25,074 nucleotides of DNA from Clostridiales bacterium (GTDB lineage Bacteria > Bacillota > Clostridia > Christensenellales > Aristaeellaceae), in NCBI GenBank assembly GCA_019420065.1, contig JAHZHX010000027.1, positions 1 to 25,074 of the forward strand, read 5' to 3'. The notes beneath the pieces are model-generated. The model did not search any database and was not told where the DNA came from. It was given only the letters and a program-made list of their open reading frames with translations. A program made the translations under genes and the position numbers. Of the stretch, positions 1 to 7,259 are shown one piece after another; the stretch's first letter is position 1, and each line of letters starts with the position of its first letter.

Positions 1-653
1 GCCCGGGTCGCGCCGTCCATATAGGCGGCCTCATAGAGACTGGGATCAATGCCCGAGATCGCCGCCAGATAAATGATGGCGCTCCAGCCCGTGCTCTTCC
101 ATAGGTCGCTGCCGATAATCAGCGCGCGGAAGGTTTGCGCGTTGGAGAAGAAAGGCACCGTGTGCCCAGTCAAGGTACGCATCCAGTCGTTAATCAGACC
201 GTTAGTCTCGCTGAAAAGCACAAAACACATGCCATAAATTACCACCCAGGAAAGGAAGTGCGGCATATACGTCAGCGTCTGCACCAGGCGGCGCGCCGCG
301 CGGCTGCGGCACTCGTTGAGCAGCACCGCCAGCATCACCGCCAGCGGCAATCCCAGCAGCATCTTGGTCATGCTGATAATCAGGGTGTTACGCAAAAGCG
401 GCCAGAAATACGGCGAAGAAAAGAAAAACTCAAAATTGGTAAACAGCGGAGATGCCCATTTGCTGCCCCACACACCGCGCCTGACATTATACTTTTTCAG
501 GCTCACCACAACGCCCGCGGCAATGGGCACATAGCGGTAAATCACATAATACAATACGCCCGGCAGCAGCATCAGGAAAAAGGCGCGCTGCGCCCACAGC
601 CGGCGCAGGAAACGCCTGCCCCGCGCAGGGCTTGTTTTGATATTGGCAACCAT
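1..653 (-). CDS. LplB-type carbohydrate ABC transporter permease (partial, 3' end outside window)
   Basis: This is the inner-membrane permease subunit of a carbohydrate ABC importer (binding-protein-dependent transport family, LplB-like). I translated it directly: it opens with MVANIKTSPARGRRF, followed by a first membrane segment (FFLMLLPGVLYYVIY). Further hydrophobic stretches surround NTLIISMTKMLLGLPLAVML and MPHFLSWVVIYGMCFVLF. At the window edge it reads SLYEAAYMDGATR, the EAA motif that contacts the ATPase. About 217 residues are visible of a usual ~300. The ATG at 653 has a good GGGAGGA site at 661-667 with a 7-nt spacer. A TATAAT on the minus strand at 677-682 could be a -10, but it would leave a very short leader and its -35 is poor. 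The partner permease and binding protein would lie to the left. The family is secure; the substrate is unknown. Confidence 0.88.
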   Translation of the reverse strand, partial: MVANIKTSPARGRRFLRRLWAQRAFFLMLLPGVLYYVIYRYVPIAAGVVVSLKKYNVRRGVWGSKWASPLFTNFEFFFSSPYFWPLLRNTLIISMTKMLLGLPLAVMLAVLLNECRSRAARRLVQTLTYMPHFLSWVVIYGMCFVLFSETNGLINDWMRTLTGHTVPFFSNAQTFRALIIGSDLWKSTGWSAIIYLAAISGIDPSLYEAAYMDGATR

Positions 654-806
654 TCTGTCATCCTCCCAACGGTTTGATTATAACAGTTTAGCCTTTGAAC
701 CACCTATGCGCCAATCGGCAAAAATGTCACCTAATCCATCTTTTTTATGTGAAATGCGGTAAAAAGAAAACCGCATCCCCATAGGAGGCGGCCAGCTTCA
801 TAAAGA

Positions 807-835
807 TTGCATATGACTTGCATAGGTGGTATACT
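807..835 (+). promoter_or_regulatory. SigA-type promoter for the GNAT gene
   Basis: TTGCAT (807-812), a 17-bp spacer and TATACT (830-835) predict a transcript start near 842. That is downstream of the in-frame ATG at 826, so it supports the ATG at 889 as the real start. The word CATAGGTGG (821-829) just before the -10 has an inverted copy at 700-708. Confidence 0.6.
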
Positions 836-888
836 TACTTTTACCGAAGCGATTCGGCAAATCGGCATTGGGAAGGAGTCCGCAGAAA

Positions 889-1398
889 ATGATAGCGCTC
901 AGGAGATTATCACCAGACGATGGAATGGACGTATACAGCATGTTGCAGGAAATACCCAAGGAAGAAAATGGGTTCATGAATAACGCTCACGGCTTATCAT
1001 TTGAGGAATATAAAGTATGGCTTAAGAAAAAGCATGCGGAATCCGAGCAGATTGGTCTTGTGGACGGTTGGAAAGTGCCGTCTACCACCTATTGGCTTTA
1101 TGCGGATGATAAACCGGTGGGCTTTGGATCGATAAGGCATTTTCTTACAGACGCGCTTCGTGAAACGGGTGGAAATATCGGGTATGGAATCGCTCCCAGG
1201 TACCGCGAGAAAGGATATGGAAAGCAACTTCTGGGGCTTTTGCTGGTGGAAGCGAACCGGCTTGGAATTGATCGCGTACTTGTTACAATTCGGTTGACCA
1301 ATGCCGCGTCAAAGGCGGTAGCGCTGGCAAACGGCGGCGTGATAGCTAAACAAACGGATGAACGCATCCTGGTTTGGATCGATACGGTGTCCGCCTAA
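889..1398 (+). CDS. GNAT-family N-acetyltransferase
   Basis: This is a 169-residue acetyl-CoA-dependent N-acyltransferase, probably cytoplasmic, with unknown acceptor. The acetyl-CoA pyrophosphate-binding motif A is visible at residues about 98-118 (GYGIAPRYREKGYGKQLL), with R106-x-x-G109-x-G111 matching R/Q-x-x-G-x-G/A. Before it lies the core strand YWLYADDKPVGFGSIR, and after it NAASKAVALANGGV, typical of the C-terminal GNAT half. The frame is open from 826, but I chose ATG 889 because GGAAGGAG (871-878) is well placed before it and the promoter's -10 overlaps position 830. The gene stands alone between divergent and convergent neighbours and ends at a strong shared hairpin. By eye it is more AT-rich than its neighbours, a weak hint of acquisition. 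Confidence 0.9.
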   Translation: MIALRRLSPDDGMDVYSMLQEIPKEENGFMNNAHGLSFEEYKVWLKKKHAESEQIGLVDGWKVPSTTYWLYADDKPVGFGSIRHFLTDALRETGGNIGYGIAPRYREKGYGKQLLGLLLVEANRLGIDRVLVTIRLTNAASKAVALANGGVIAKQTDERILVWIDTVSA

Positions 1399-1407
1399 TA
1401 ACAATTC

Positions 1408-1440
1408 ACGGGGGAATTTCATTTGGTGAAATTCCCCCGT
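1408..1440. terminator. Bidirectional hairpin terminator between GNAT and GDPD genes
   Basis: A perfect 14-bp stem (ACGGGGGAATTTCA, 1408-1421, with TGAAATTCCCCCGT, 1427-1440) closes a 5-nt loop. A T-rich stretch follows at 1446-1451 on the plus strand. It lies between two convergent genes, so it can serve both. Confidence 0.85.
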
Positions 1441-1449
1441 AACACATTT

Positions 1450-2259
1450 TTATGCTTTGCGGTTTTCCAGGTACAGGCGCATGGCCAGCGTCCAGTCGGT
1501 CTGGATGATGTCATAGCCGCGGTCGGCCAGCCAGCCCCAGCCCTCGTCCTCGCGTCCGACGACCGAAATATCGTCGTTATGGCCGCCGGAAAGCACCGTG
1601 CGGTAATCATATACGATAGCGTTAGCCCAAATAAGCAGGTTGTTTTTATGCATCCACTCCACATATTCCGGGCTGGCCAGGCGATCGCGGTCATCGGTAA
1701 AGAGCACCTCGGCGCCCAGGTAGCGCATGGGACGCTTCATCAGCTGCTCGCTGAAATTGTCGTTATGCGTCATAATCATATAAGGCAGGTCAGGCGCGGT
1801 CTCCTCTACCTGGCGGTACCAGTCCTCGCCCTCCGGCGTTTTGACGATCACGTCCTCCTGCATGCCGTGGCGGCGGATGGTCTGGGTGATCTCGGGCATA
1901 TACATATAGAATTTATCCACATTGATCCGGCACCGGCCGCGCAGATGCTCCAGCACGTCGTCAAAATAGCTGACGGTGAACTGCGTCGCGTCCGAATCCA
2001 CGTTGACAAAATGCAGCTTTTCCACCTCGGCGGCCGCCATCTTTTTGATGGGCGTAGCGCAGTACAGATGCATGCGCTCCTTGCCGGGATGGAACACAAA
2101 CAGCTTTCCGTCCTGGGATCTGGTAATGTCCAGCTCAATGATGTCCGCGCCCTGACGCAGCGCCGCGTCAAAGGCCGCCAGGGTGTTGCAGGGAATGTTG
2201 CCCGCCGCTACGCCGCGGTGCGCGGCAATCAGGGGCCGATTGTTTTTTCTGGCAATCAC
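1450..2259 (-). CDS. Glycerophosphodiester phosphodiesterase (GDPD family)
   Basis: This enzyme hydrolyses glycerophosphodiesters to glycerol-3-phosphate and an alcohol, recycling phospholipid or teichoic-acid fragments. The 269-residue TIM-barrel protein shows the family's active site near the N-terminus: HRG at residues 14-16, then GADIIELDITRSQDGKLFVF, which supplies the catalytic E and D, and then the conserved H in FHPG. There is no signal peptide or membrane segment, so it should be cytoplasmic (UgpQ-like). The start is a GTG at 2259 with AAAGGA nine bases upstream. The nearby ATG (minus, ~2268) is in another frame and overlaps this site. It is monocistronic and convergent with the GNAT gene. 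The aromatic-rich variant near the C-terminus (YDIIQTDWT) is normal for the family. Confidence 0.93.
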   Translation of the reverse strand: MIARKNNRPLIAAHRGVAAGNIPCNTLAAFDAALRQGADIIELDITRSQDGKLFVFHPGKERMHLYCATPIKKMAAAEVEKLHFVNVDSDATQFTVSYFDDVLEHLRGRCRINVDKFYMYMPEITQTIRRHGMQEDVIVKTPEGEDWYRQVEETAPDLPYMIMTHNDNFSEQLMKRPMRYLGAEVLFTDDRDRLASPEYVEWMHKNNLLIWANAIVYDYRTVLSGGHNDDISVVGREDEGWGWLADRGYDIIQTDWTLAMRLYLENRKA

Positions 2260-2384
2260 TATTTTTCATCCTTTCAGGTATTTTTCTTCCGTCGTCCGGC
2301 CAGGGCCGCGGAGCGCCATGGCCGAACAGGCACAGAATCAGCGTATCACAGCGGCCCCAAAATTGCAAATTGTTTCTGTCTTGA

Positions 2385-2413
2385 TTGACGAAAAAAAGAA
2401 ACCGCCGTATAAT
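2385..2413 (+). promoter_or_regulatory. SigA promoter for the M48 peptidase gene
   Basis: TTGACG (2385-2390), exactly 17 bp, then the perfect -10 TATAAT (2408-2413). The predicted transcript start is near 2420, about 24 bases before the start codon. This is one of the strongest promoters in the window. Confidence 0.85.
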
Positions 2414-2443
2414 GGGAAAACAAGAAACGGAGGATGACGGAAC

Positions 2444-3679
2444 ATGAATTACAAAGCGCTGGCGCTTGGGATCGTCGGGCTGATGTTTGTTTTTGATCTG
2501 GCAACAGACCGATTGAAAGTGAGGTCCGCCCGCAGGGAAATTCCCAAAAACGTAAAGGATGTATACGACGCGGCGTCATACCAAAAATGGCTGCGTTATT
2601 TTGGCGAGAAAAACCGCCTTTCCTTCTACCGGCACATTGCCTCGTATACCGTCGCCTTGCTGATGCTTGCCTTTGACGCATACGCGGGCATCGCCAACGC
2701 GCTGTTCCCCCAGGGCGTATACGGCGCGGCCCTCGCCGTGCTGATCGCGGATATGCTCGTCAGTCTGGTCTATGAAATTCCTTTTGACTATCTGGACACC
2801 ATCAGCATAGAACAGAAATACGGCTTTAACCGGATGACAAAAAAGACCTTCATCGTTGACAAAATCAAGGATCTGCTGCTCGGCGTCGCGCTCACGGGCG
2901 GACTGTGCTGCCTGTTCATCCTCCTCCGCCAAACGCTGGGCCCATGGCTTGTGCCCGCCTTCCTCGCGCTCATGCTGCTGCTGATGCTGGCCGTCGTGTT
3001 CCTGTTTCCCTTTTTCGGCAAGCTGTACAACCGCTTTGAGCCGCTGCCGGAGGGCGTGCTGCGCGAACGGCTCACCGCGCTTTTAACGCAAAACGGCTGC
3101 GCGGTCAAGGCAATCAACGTAATGGACGGCTCCAGGCGTTCCAGCAAGGCCAACGCTTATTTCACCGGCCTGGGCCGCACCAAAACCATCGTTTTGTACG
3201 ATACGCTGCTGGAACAAATGACGGAGGATGAGATCGTGGCGGTGTTTGCCCATGAAATGGGGCACAGCAAGCACAAGGATACGCTGAAAATGTATTTTAT
3301 GAACACCGTCAACATCATCATCATGGCGCTGCTGGCCTGGGGACTGGTATCCGTTCCGGAAATCTATCAGGATTTTGGTTTTGCCTCTCTGAACTACGGT
3401 TTCGCCTTCTATCTGCTCTTCTCCGTGTGCATTTCCTGCCTTTCTCCGCTGCTGGGGCTGCTTTCCGGCGCGCTGTCGCGCCGTTTTGAGTACAGCGCCG
3501 ATCGCTTTGCGGCCGAAAACGGTTACGGCGACGCGCTGATCTCCGCCCTGAAAACGCTGGCAAAAAACTCCTTTGTCTGCCTGTCTCCGCACCCGGCGCT
3601 GGTCGCCCTTACCTACTCGCATCCCACCGTCAGCCAGCGAGTGGCTCGGCTGGAAGCCTGCATGCAGGCGCGTCATTGA
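2444..3679 (+). CDS. M48 family membrane zinc metalloprotease (Ste24/CAAX-protease-like)
   Basis: This is a 411-residue integral-membrane zinc endopeptidase of the M48 family. The zinc site is complete: HEMGH at residues 270-274 (ligands H270, H274, catalytic E271) and a third ligand E349 in EYSADRFA, the E-x-x-x-D arrangement of Ste24/HtpX. The N-terminal ~200 residues hold several membrane segments and the polar stretch FDYLDTISIEQKYGFNRMTK, which matches the Ste24 (M48A) N-terminal domain rather than the shorter HtpX type. Two more hydrophobic spans follow the HEMGH helix. GGAGG near 2430 precedes the ATG at 2444. Bacterial homologues are thought to act in membrane-protein quality control, but there is no evidence here for its substrate. 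The gene is preceded by its own strong promoter. The 79-base gap to the next gene leaves co-transcription possible. Confidence 0.9.
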   Translation: MNYKALALGIVGLMFVFDLATDRLKVRSARREIPKNVKDVYDAASYQKWLRYFGEKNRLSFYRHIASYTVALLMLAFDAYAGIANALFPQGVYGAALAVLIADMLVSLVYEIPFDYLDTISIEQKYGFNRMTKKTFIVDKIKDLLLGVALTGGLCCLFILLRQTLGPWLVPAFLALMLLLMLAVVFLFPFFGKLYNRFEPLPEGVLRERLTALLTQNGCAVKAINVMDGSRRSSKANAYFTGLGRTKTIVLYDTLLEQMTEDEIVAVFAHEMGHSKHKDTLKMYFMNTVNIIIMALLAWGLVSVPEIYQDFGFASLNYGFAFYLLFSVCISCLSPLLGLLSGALSRRFEYSADRFAAENGYGDALISALKTLAKNSFVCLSPHPALVALTYSHPTVSQRVARLEACMQARH

Positions 3680-3758
3680 AATATCCGAAAGCTGTACATA
3701 GACGTCCTGCTATGCAAACGGCAGTTTTGCCGATGATCTTTCCCGGAGCGTATCGCCT

Positions 3759-4661
3759 ATGCATGATATTTGGAACCCCTGGCACGGCTGCGTCAAATGC
3801 AGCGAGGGATGCGAGCATTGCTATATGTACTACCTGGATGCGCTGCGCGGACAGGATGGCAGCCACATCTACCGCACGCAGAACGGCTTTGACTATCCCT
3901 TGCAGCGCGACCGTCAGGGGCGCTACAAAGTCAAAAGCGGCGAAACGCTGCGCGTATGCATGACCTCGGATTTCTTTCTGGCCCAGGCCGACCCCTGGCG
4001 GGCGGAAGCATGGGAGATTATCCGTCAGCGGCCGGACGTGGTCTTTTTCCTTTTGACCAAGCGCCCCGAGCGCGTGGCCGCCTGCCTGCCGCCCGACTGG
4101 AATGGTGGCTGGGAAAACGTGTTTTTCAACGTGACATGCGAAAACCAGCGACGGGCGGACGAGCGCGTTCCCCTGCTTTTGCGGCTTCCTTTCCTCCATA
4201 AAGGGATCATGTGCGCCCCCTTTATCGGCCCGGTATCGCTGCAAAAATATCTGCCCGCCGGGCAAATCGAGCAGGTCATCTGCGGCGGCGAAAACTATGA
4301 CGGCGCGCGCCCTTGCCATTATGAATGGGCGCTGTCGCTCTATCATGAATGCGCGGCGCAGGACGTGCGCTTCACCTTTATCGAAACGGGCACGGTGTTT
4401 GTCAAGGACGGCCGCACCTACCATCTGCGCGACAAGCAGCTGCAAAGCCGCATGGCGCGCAAGTCCATGCTCCATCATCCAGGAAAGCCGCCGCAATTCG
4501 ACCTGCATGACCCGCTGGGGCTGCCCATCGCCCCTGAATCGCGCTACGCTCCCGCCTTTCGCGACCGCTGCGCGCACTGCGGCAGCCGCCCCATCTGCAA
4601 CGGCTGCAGCTATTGCGGGCGCTGCGCCGCCAAAGACAAAAACGAAGAAAGCACTTTTTAG
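3759..4661 (+). CDS. DUF5131 family protein (phage Gp37/Gp68-like, radical-SAM-like)
   Basis: This 300-residue protein of unknown function begins MHDIWNPWHGCVKCSEGCEH, the hallmark N-terminus of DUF5131 (annotated as phage Gp37/Gp68 family). C14-x3-C18-x2-C21 has the spacing of a radical-SAM 4Fe-4S site. Later conserved stretches are MTSDFFL, PDVVFFLLTKRPER, NVTCENQ and GGENYDGARPCHYEW, as expected for a TIM-barrel radical-SAM-like fold. A C-terminal cluster (C271, C274, C280, C283, C286, C289; CAHCGSRPICNGCSYCGRC) could hold a second Fe-S cluster or zinc. The ATG at 3759 has GGAG at 3745-3748. No phage genes are nearby. No clear promoter was seen in the 79-base gap after the M48 gene, so read-through from it is likely. 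Confidence 0.85.
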   Translation: MHDIWNPWHGCVKCSEGCEHCYMYYLDALRGQDGSHIYRTQNGFDYPLQRDRQGRYKVKSGETLRVCMTSDFFLAQADPWRAEAWEIIRQRPDVVFFLLTKRPERVAACLPPDWNGGWENVFFNVTCENQRRADERVPLLLRLPFLHKGIMCAPFIGPVSLQKYLPAGQIEQVICGGENYDGARPCHYEWALSLYHECAAQDVRFTFIETGTVFVKDGRTYHLRDKQLQSRMARKSMLHHPGKPPQFDLHDPLGLPIAPESRYAPAFRDRCAHCGSRPICNGCSYCGRCAAKDKNEESTF

Positions 4662-4770
4662 CGCGGCTTTCGCTTGCTTTTGCTTCCGCGTTTTTTGCGG
4701 AACTGACCAGCGGCCTCGCCCTGCCGGGGCCGATTGCCGGCGGCACGCCGCTGCTGCTTCTGTACTATAC

Positions 4771-4804
4771 AAGCCCGCTCCTCGGTTTATGAGAAGCGGG
4801 CTTT
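4771..4804. terminator. Hairpin terminator shared by DUF5131 gene and the glycan operon
   Basis: AAGCCCGCT (4771-4779) pairs with AGCGGGCTT (4795-4803), and the stem extends as CTC/GAG around a ~7-nt loop. It lies between convergent genes. The T-tract is short on both sides, so efficiency is uncertain. Confidence 0.65.
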
Positions 4805-4818
4805 ATATGCGCACAAAA

Positions 4819-7128
4819 TCACCGAACCGTTCCGGCCTCGAAAAGCGCGCTGAGCTGGGGCCGCCCAAACAGCGCGTTATACTGCGCGCATTGATACAAA
4901 CGGATCAGTGGGTCGTCCATGCAGTCCTGAATGTCGGCATGGTACGCGCCGGCGCTGTCCACATATCCTTGCAGGGTAAGCACAGGATATTTTTCATATA
5001 CCTCCTGGACAAGCTGCCAATAGGGCGGAAGCGGAAAATTGCCGGTTTCCAAAATCAATGCGGGCAGGCAGTTGGCGCTCATGCGTTCGATCGTCCGGCT
5101 TTCAATGGCATAATTGGTCCAGACGAGGAAGGGGGTACGGTAGAAGCGCAGGGGGTCATCGTCCCCCGCAAAAAGCAGATTGTCCGCCGCCGTTCCCAGC
5201 GCCGGCTGATGATCGCCATAAATAACAATCATCGTCGGCTCGTCGCACGCCTGATAATGCTCAATCAGCTCCCGCATGGCTTCATCCGAGAGTTTCAGCA
5301 GGGAATAATAGCATTCCGCCGCCGGATAGCTGCCCAGAGCAGAAAGGTCAACCGCCTGAGGCAGCTCCGCCGTGGGCGAATAACCGCCATGGTTTTCGAT
5401 CGTTACATTGAAAATAAAGTCCTTGCCGTCGGGGTCGTCCAGGGCCGTCAGCTGACGGAAGTTGCTTTGGTCGGTCACATTGCCGCGCAGGAATTCCAGC
5501 GTGCTGCTTTCAAAATCAGGCAGCGCCAGAAAACGGTCAAAGCCCAGCCGCGGATATACGTTGGCGCGGTTCCAGTTGCGCTCAGAGGCAAAATGCAGCC
5601 CTGTGGCAGTATACCCCGCTTTTTTGAAATAAGAGGCCAGCGAAAAGGTGTTCCGCTTGATCTGTGTCTGGAATGGAATGCATCCTCTGGGCAGGAAAAG
5701 CAGTGAATTGCCGGTCAGCGATTCAAACTCGGTATTGCAGGTGCTGCCGCCGCGCACGGAAACATACAGGTTGCCGCGGATGGTGTTTTCCGTCAAGCTA
5801 TGGAAGAAGGACAGCGTATCCGTCTGCCCGGCGCTCTCCGGCAGCGGCACGTCCATCAGCGATTCGTGCATGACCATAATGATATTCTGCGGCTGCACGC
5901 CATCCGCTTCATCGGTCGGATACCGGCTGAGCACCTCGTTTTTAAGCATGTCCGTTGAATAGCCCTCGGGCGCCGCAACACGGTTAAGCTGCCAATAGCG
6001 AATAAACGAAGTCAGAAAGCCCTGCTTTTCATAAAAATAGACTGTATCAGAGTCCCAATAAGAGATTTTGCAGCGCTGTAACTGGCCATGCCCCCAAGCA
6101 AGCCACACACAGGCAAAGGCCGTTAGGAAGCCCATCCCTTCAAAGCGAGGCTTTGGCTCCTTCTTTTTGACCCACCAGAGGATCGGGACCAGCAGCACCA
6201 GCCAGAGGATGGAAAGCGTCACAGCCGGGGTGACGTCAAAACGATACCCGTCAATAACAGTCAGCGCCGTATTGACAGCCGACAAGTCCTGCGGAATCAG
6301 CGGACGATAACGCAGCGCGATCATATAGTGATTGGCAATATAGCCGCATTGCAGGACAATGCTGCCAAGCGCAACGCCAACAAAGCAGGGAATATAATAG
6401 AGTATGCTGAAAATGCCCAGCAGCAGCAGATAATTGTGTACAAGGCTGAGAAAATCCATGCGGGAAAGCGCCTGCGTTGTGAATTCGCCCAGCAGCAGAT
6501 TGACGGCCGGCACAAATACCAGCAGCGCGACACGCCGGTAATTGCGAATGGCAAAGCGCTTTTTGCATTTTGTATTATAAAGCAGGCACAGTGAAAAAAG
6601 CAGCAGGAAAGGAAGCCCAAGGTACAAAAGCGTGCCTTTGATTCCCATAAAAAGATAAGCGTCCAGGTACATGCAGGCGCTTTCTGCGGAAAGGCTCAAA
6701 CGCAGTCCGTCCGGAACAAGCTCCTTGCTCATGCCGGAATGCCAAGCTTTTGAGGCGTAAAGCTCTGCCGGATAAAACGTTTTGAGCTGAACGCCCCAAA
6801 GCGCAACATCAATTTCATCCAGCGTCAGCTCCTGGACGCCGGAAAGGTCAAACCGGATGGTATCCATATGGATGGGATAGTTTGCCGCGGTAAACAGCGT
6901 GCTGTCCTCGTCAACGGATATTTCCTGATGATAATATTCTCGCATGTATTCATTGGTTTGAAAGCACTGAAAAATACCCGCGCCAACAACATTGTGAAAA
7001 CGAAAGCTGACTGAAAAAGAGGGACGAATAAAAAACGCATAAACCACGCACAGCAGAGCTGCGCCGATCAGGCTTTTACGAATATTTATATAACGATTTT
7101 TGCGGGGAGCCGAAGAAACCGCTTGCAT
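4819..7128 (-). CDS. LtaS-like membrane sulfatase-fold transferase (phosphoglycerol-type)
   Basis: This is a 769-residue membrane enzyme of the lipoteichoic-acid-synthase/alkaline-phosphatase fold, likely to transfer a phosphoglycerol-type group onto a glycan or polymer outside the cell. The first ~345 residues contain about six hydrophobic spans (near 18-35, 158-185, 200-217, 232-260, 300-320, 332-347). The catalytic domain starts near 414 with NIIMVMHESLMD (metal-ligand candidate E422). T463 in GGSTCNTEFESLTG is the expected nucleophile, followed by W-N-R in ERNWNRANVYP, H580 in ENHGGYSP, and D639/H640 in IYGDHQPALG. The start is ATG 7128, because AAAGGTG (7135-7141) sits 6 bases upstream; an in-frame GTG at 7137 lies inside that site. 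It is the last gene of the glycan operon. The substituent (glycerol phosphate, ethanolamine phosphate or other) is not determined. Confidence 0.88.
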   Translation of the reverse strand: MQAVSSAPRKNRYINIRKSLIGAALLCVVYAFFIRPSFSVSFRFHNVVGAGIFQCFQTNEYMREYYHQEISVDEDSTLFTAANYPIHMDTIRFDLSGVQELTLDEIDVALWGVQLKTFYPAELYASKAWHSGMSKELVPDGLRLSLSAESACMYLDAYLFMGIKGTLLYLGLPFLLLFSLCLLYNTKCKKRFAIRNYRRVALLVFVPAVNLLLGEFTTQALSRMDFLSLVHNYLLLLGIFSILYYIPCFVGVALGSIVLQCGYIANHYMIALRYRPLIPQDLSAVNTALTVIDGYRFDVTPAVTLSILWLVLLVPILWWVKKKEPKPRFEGMGFLTAFACVWLAWGHGQLQRCKISYWDSDTVYFYEKQGFLTSFIRYWQLNRVAAPEGYSTDMLKNEVLSRYPTDEADGVQPQNIIMVMHESLMDVPLPESAGQTDTLSFFHSLTENTIRGNLYVSVRGGSTCNTEFESLTGNSLLFLPRGCIPFQTQIKRNTFSLASYFKKAGYTATGLHFASERNWNRANVYPRLGFDRFLALPDFESSTLEFLRGNVTDQSNFRQLTALDDPDGKDFIFNVTIENHGGYSPTAELPQAVDLSALGSYPAAECYYSLLKLSDEAMRELIEHYQACDEPTMIVIYGDHQPALGTAADNLLFAGDDDPLRFYRTPFLVWTNYAIESRTIERMSANCLPALILETGNFPLPPYWQLVQEVYEKYPVLTLQGYVDSAGAYHADIQDCMDDPLIRLYQCAQYNALFGRPQLSALFEAGTVR

Positions 7129-7154
7129 CTTTTGCACCTTTCATTTGCAGAAAA

Positions 7155-7259
7155 TCATTTTTTCAGGATTTTTTTCATTTTGCGGTATACGCGCTTCATA
7201 AAGAACCAAATGGAATGCTTTTCAATGAACCGCATTCGCTTTTCCAAATCCTTGAGTCA
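7155..7259 (-). other. In-frame TGA followed by a 33-codon continuation of the GT2-GT4 reading frame
   Basis: After the TGA at 7257-7259 the same minus-strand frame stays open for 33 codons and closes at TGA 7155-7157. The encoded tail begins LKDLEKRMRFIEKHSIWFF and ends VYRKMKKILKK. It is basic and amphipathic, and carries on the heptad pattern that precedes the stop. This looks like the original C-terminus of the glycosyltransferase, cut off by a nonsense change (for example TGG, TTA or CGA to TGA), or reached by leaky reading of TGA followed by C. The next gene starts 26 bases after the distal stop, normal operon spacing, against 128 bases after the proximal one. Confidence 0.7.

Noticed and set aside
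3630..5706. Long open frames on both strands overlapping the DUF5131 gene and the end of the LtaS-like gene
   Set aside because: Their translations are Ala/Arg-rich and motif-free. They cross the hairpin at 4771-4804 and conflict with genes that have complete active sites.
7257..7259. Reassignment of TGA to a sense codon in this organism
   Set aside because: TGA clearly terminates other genes here (M48 peptidase, acyltransferase, Wzm permease, ABC genes), so the in-frame TGA is a local event and not a code change.
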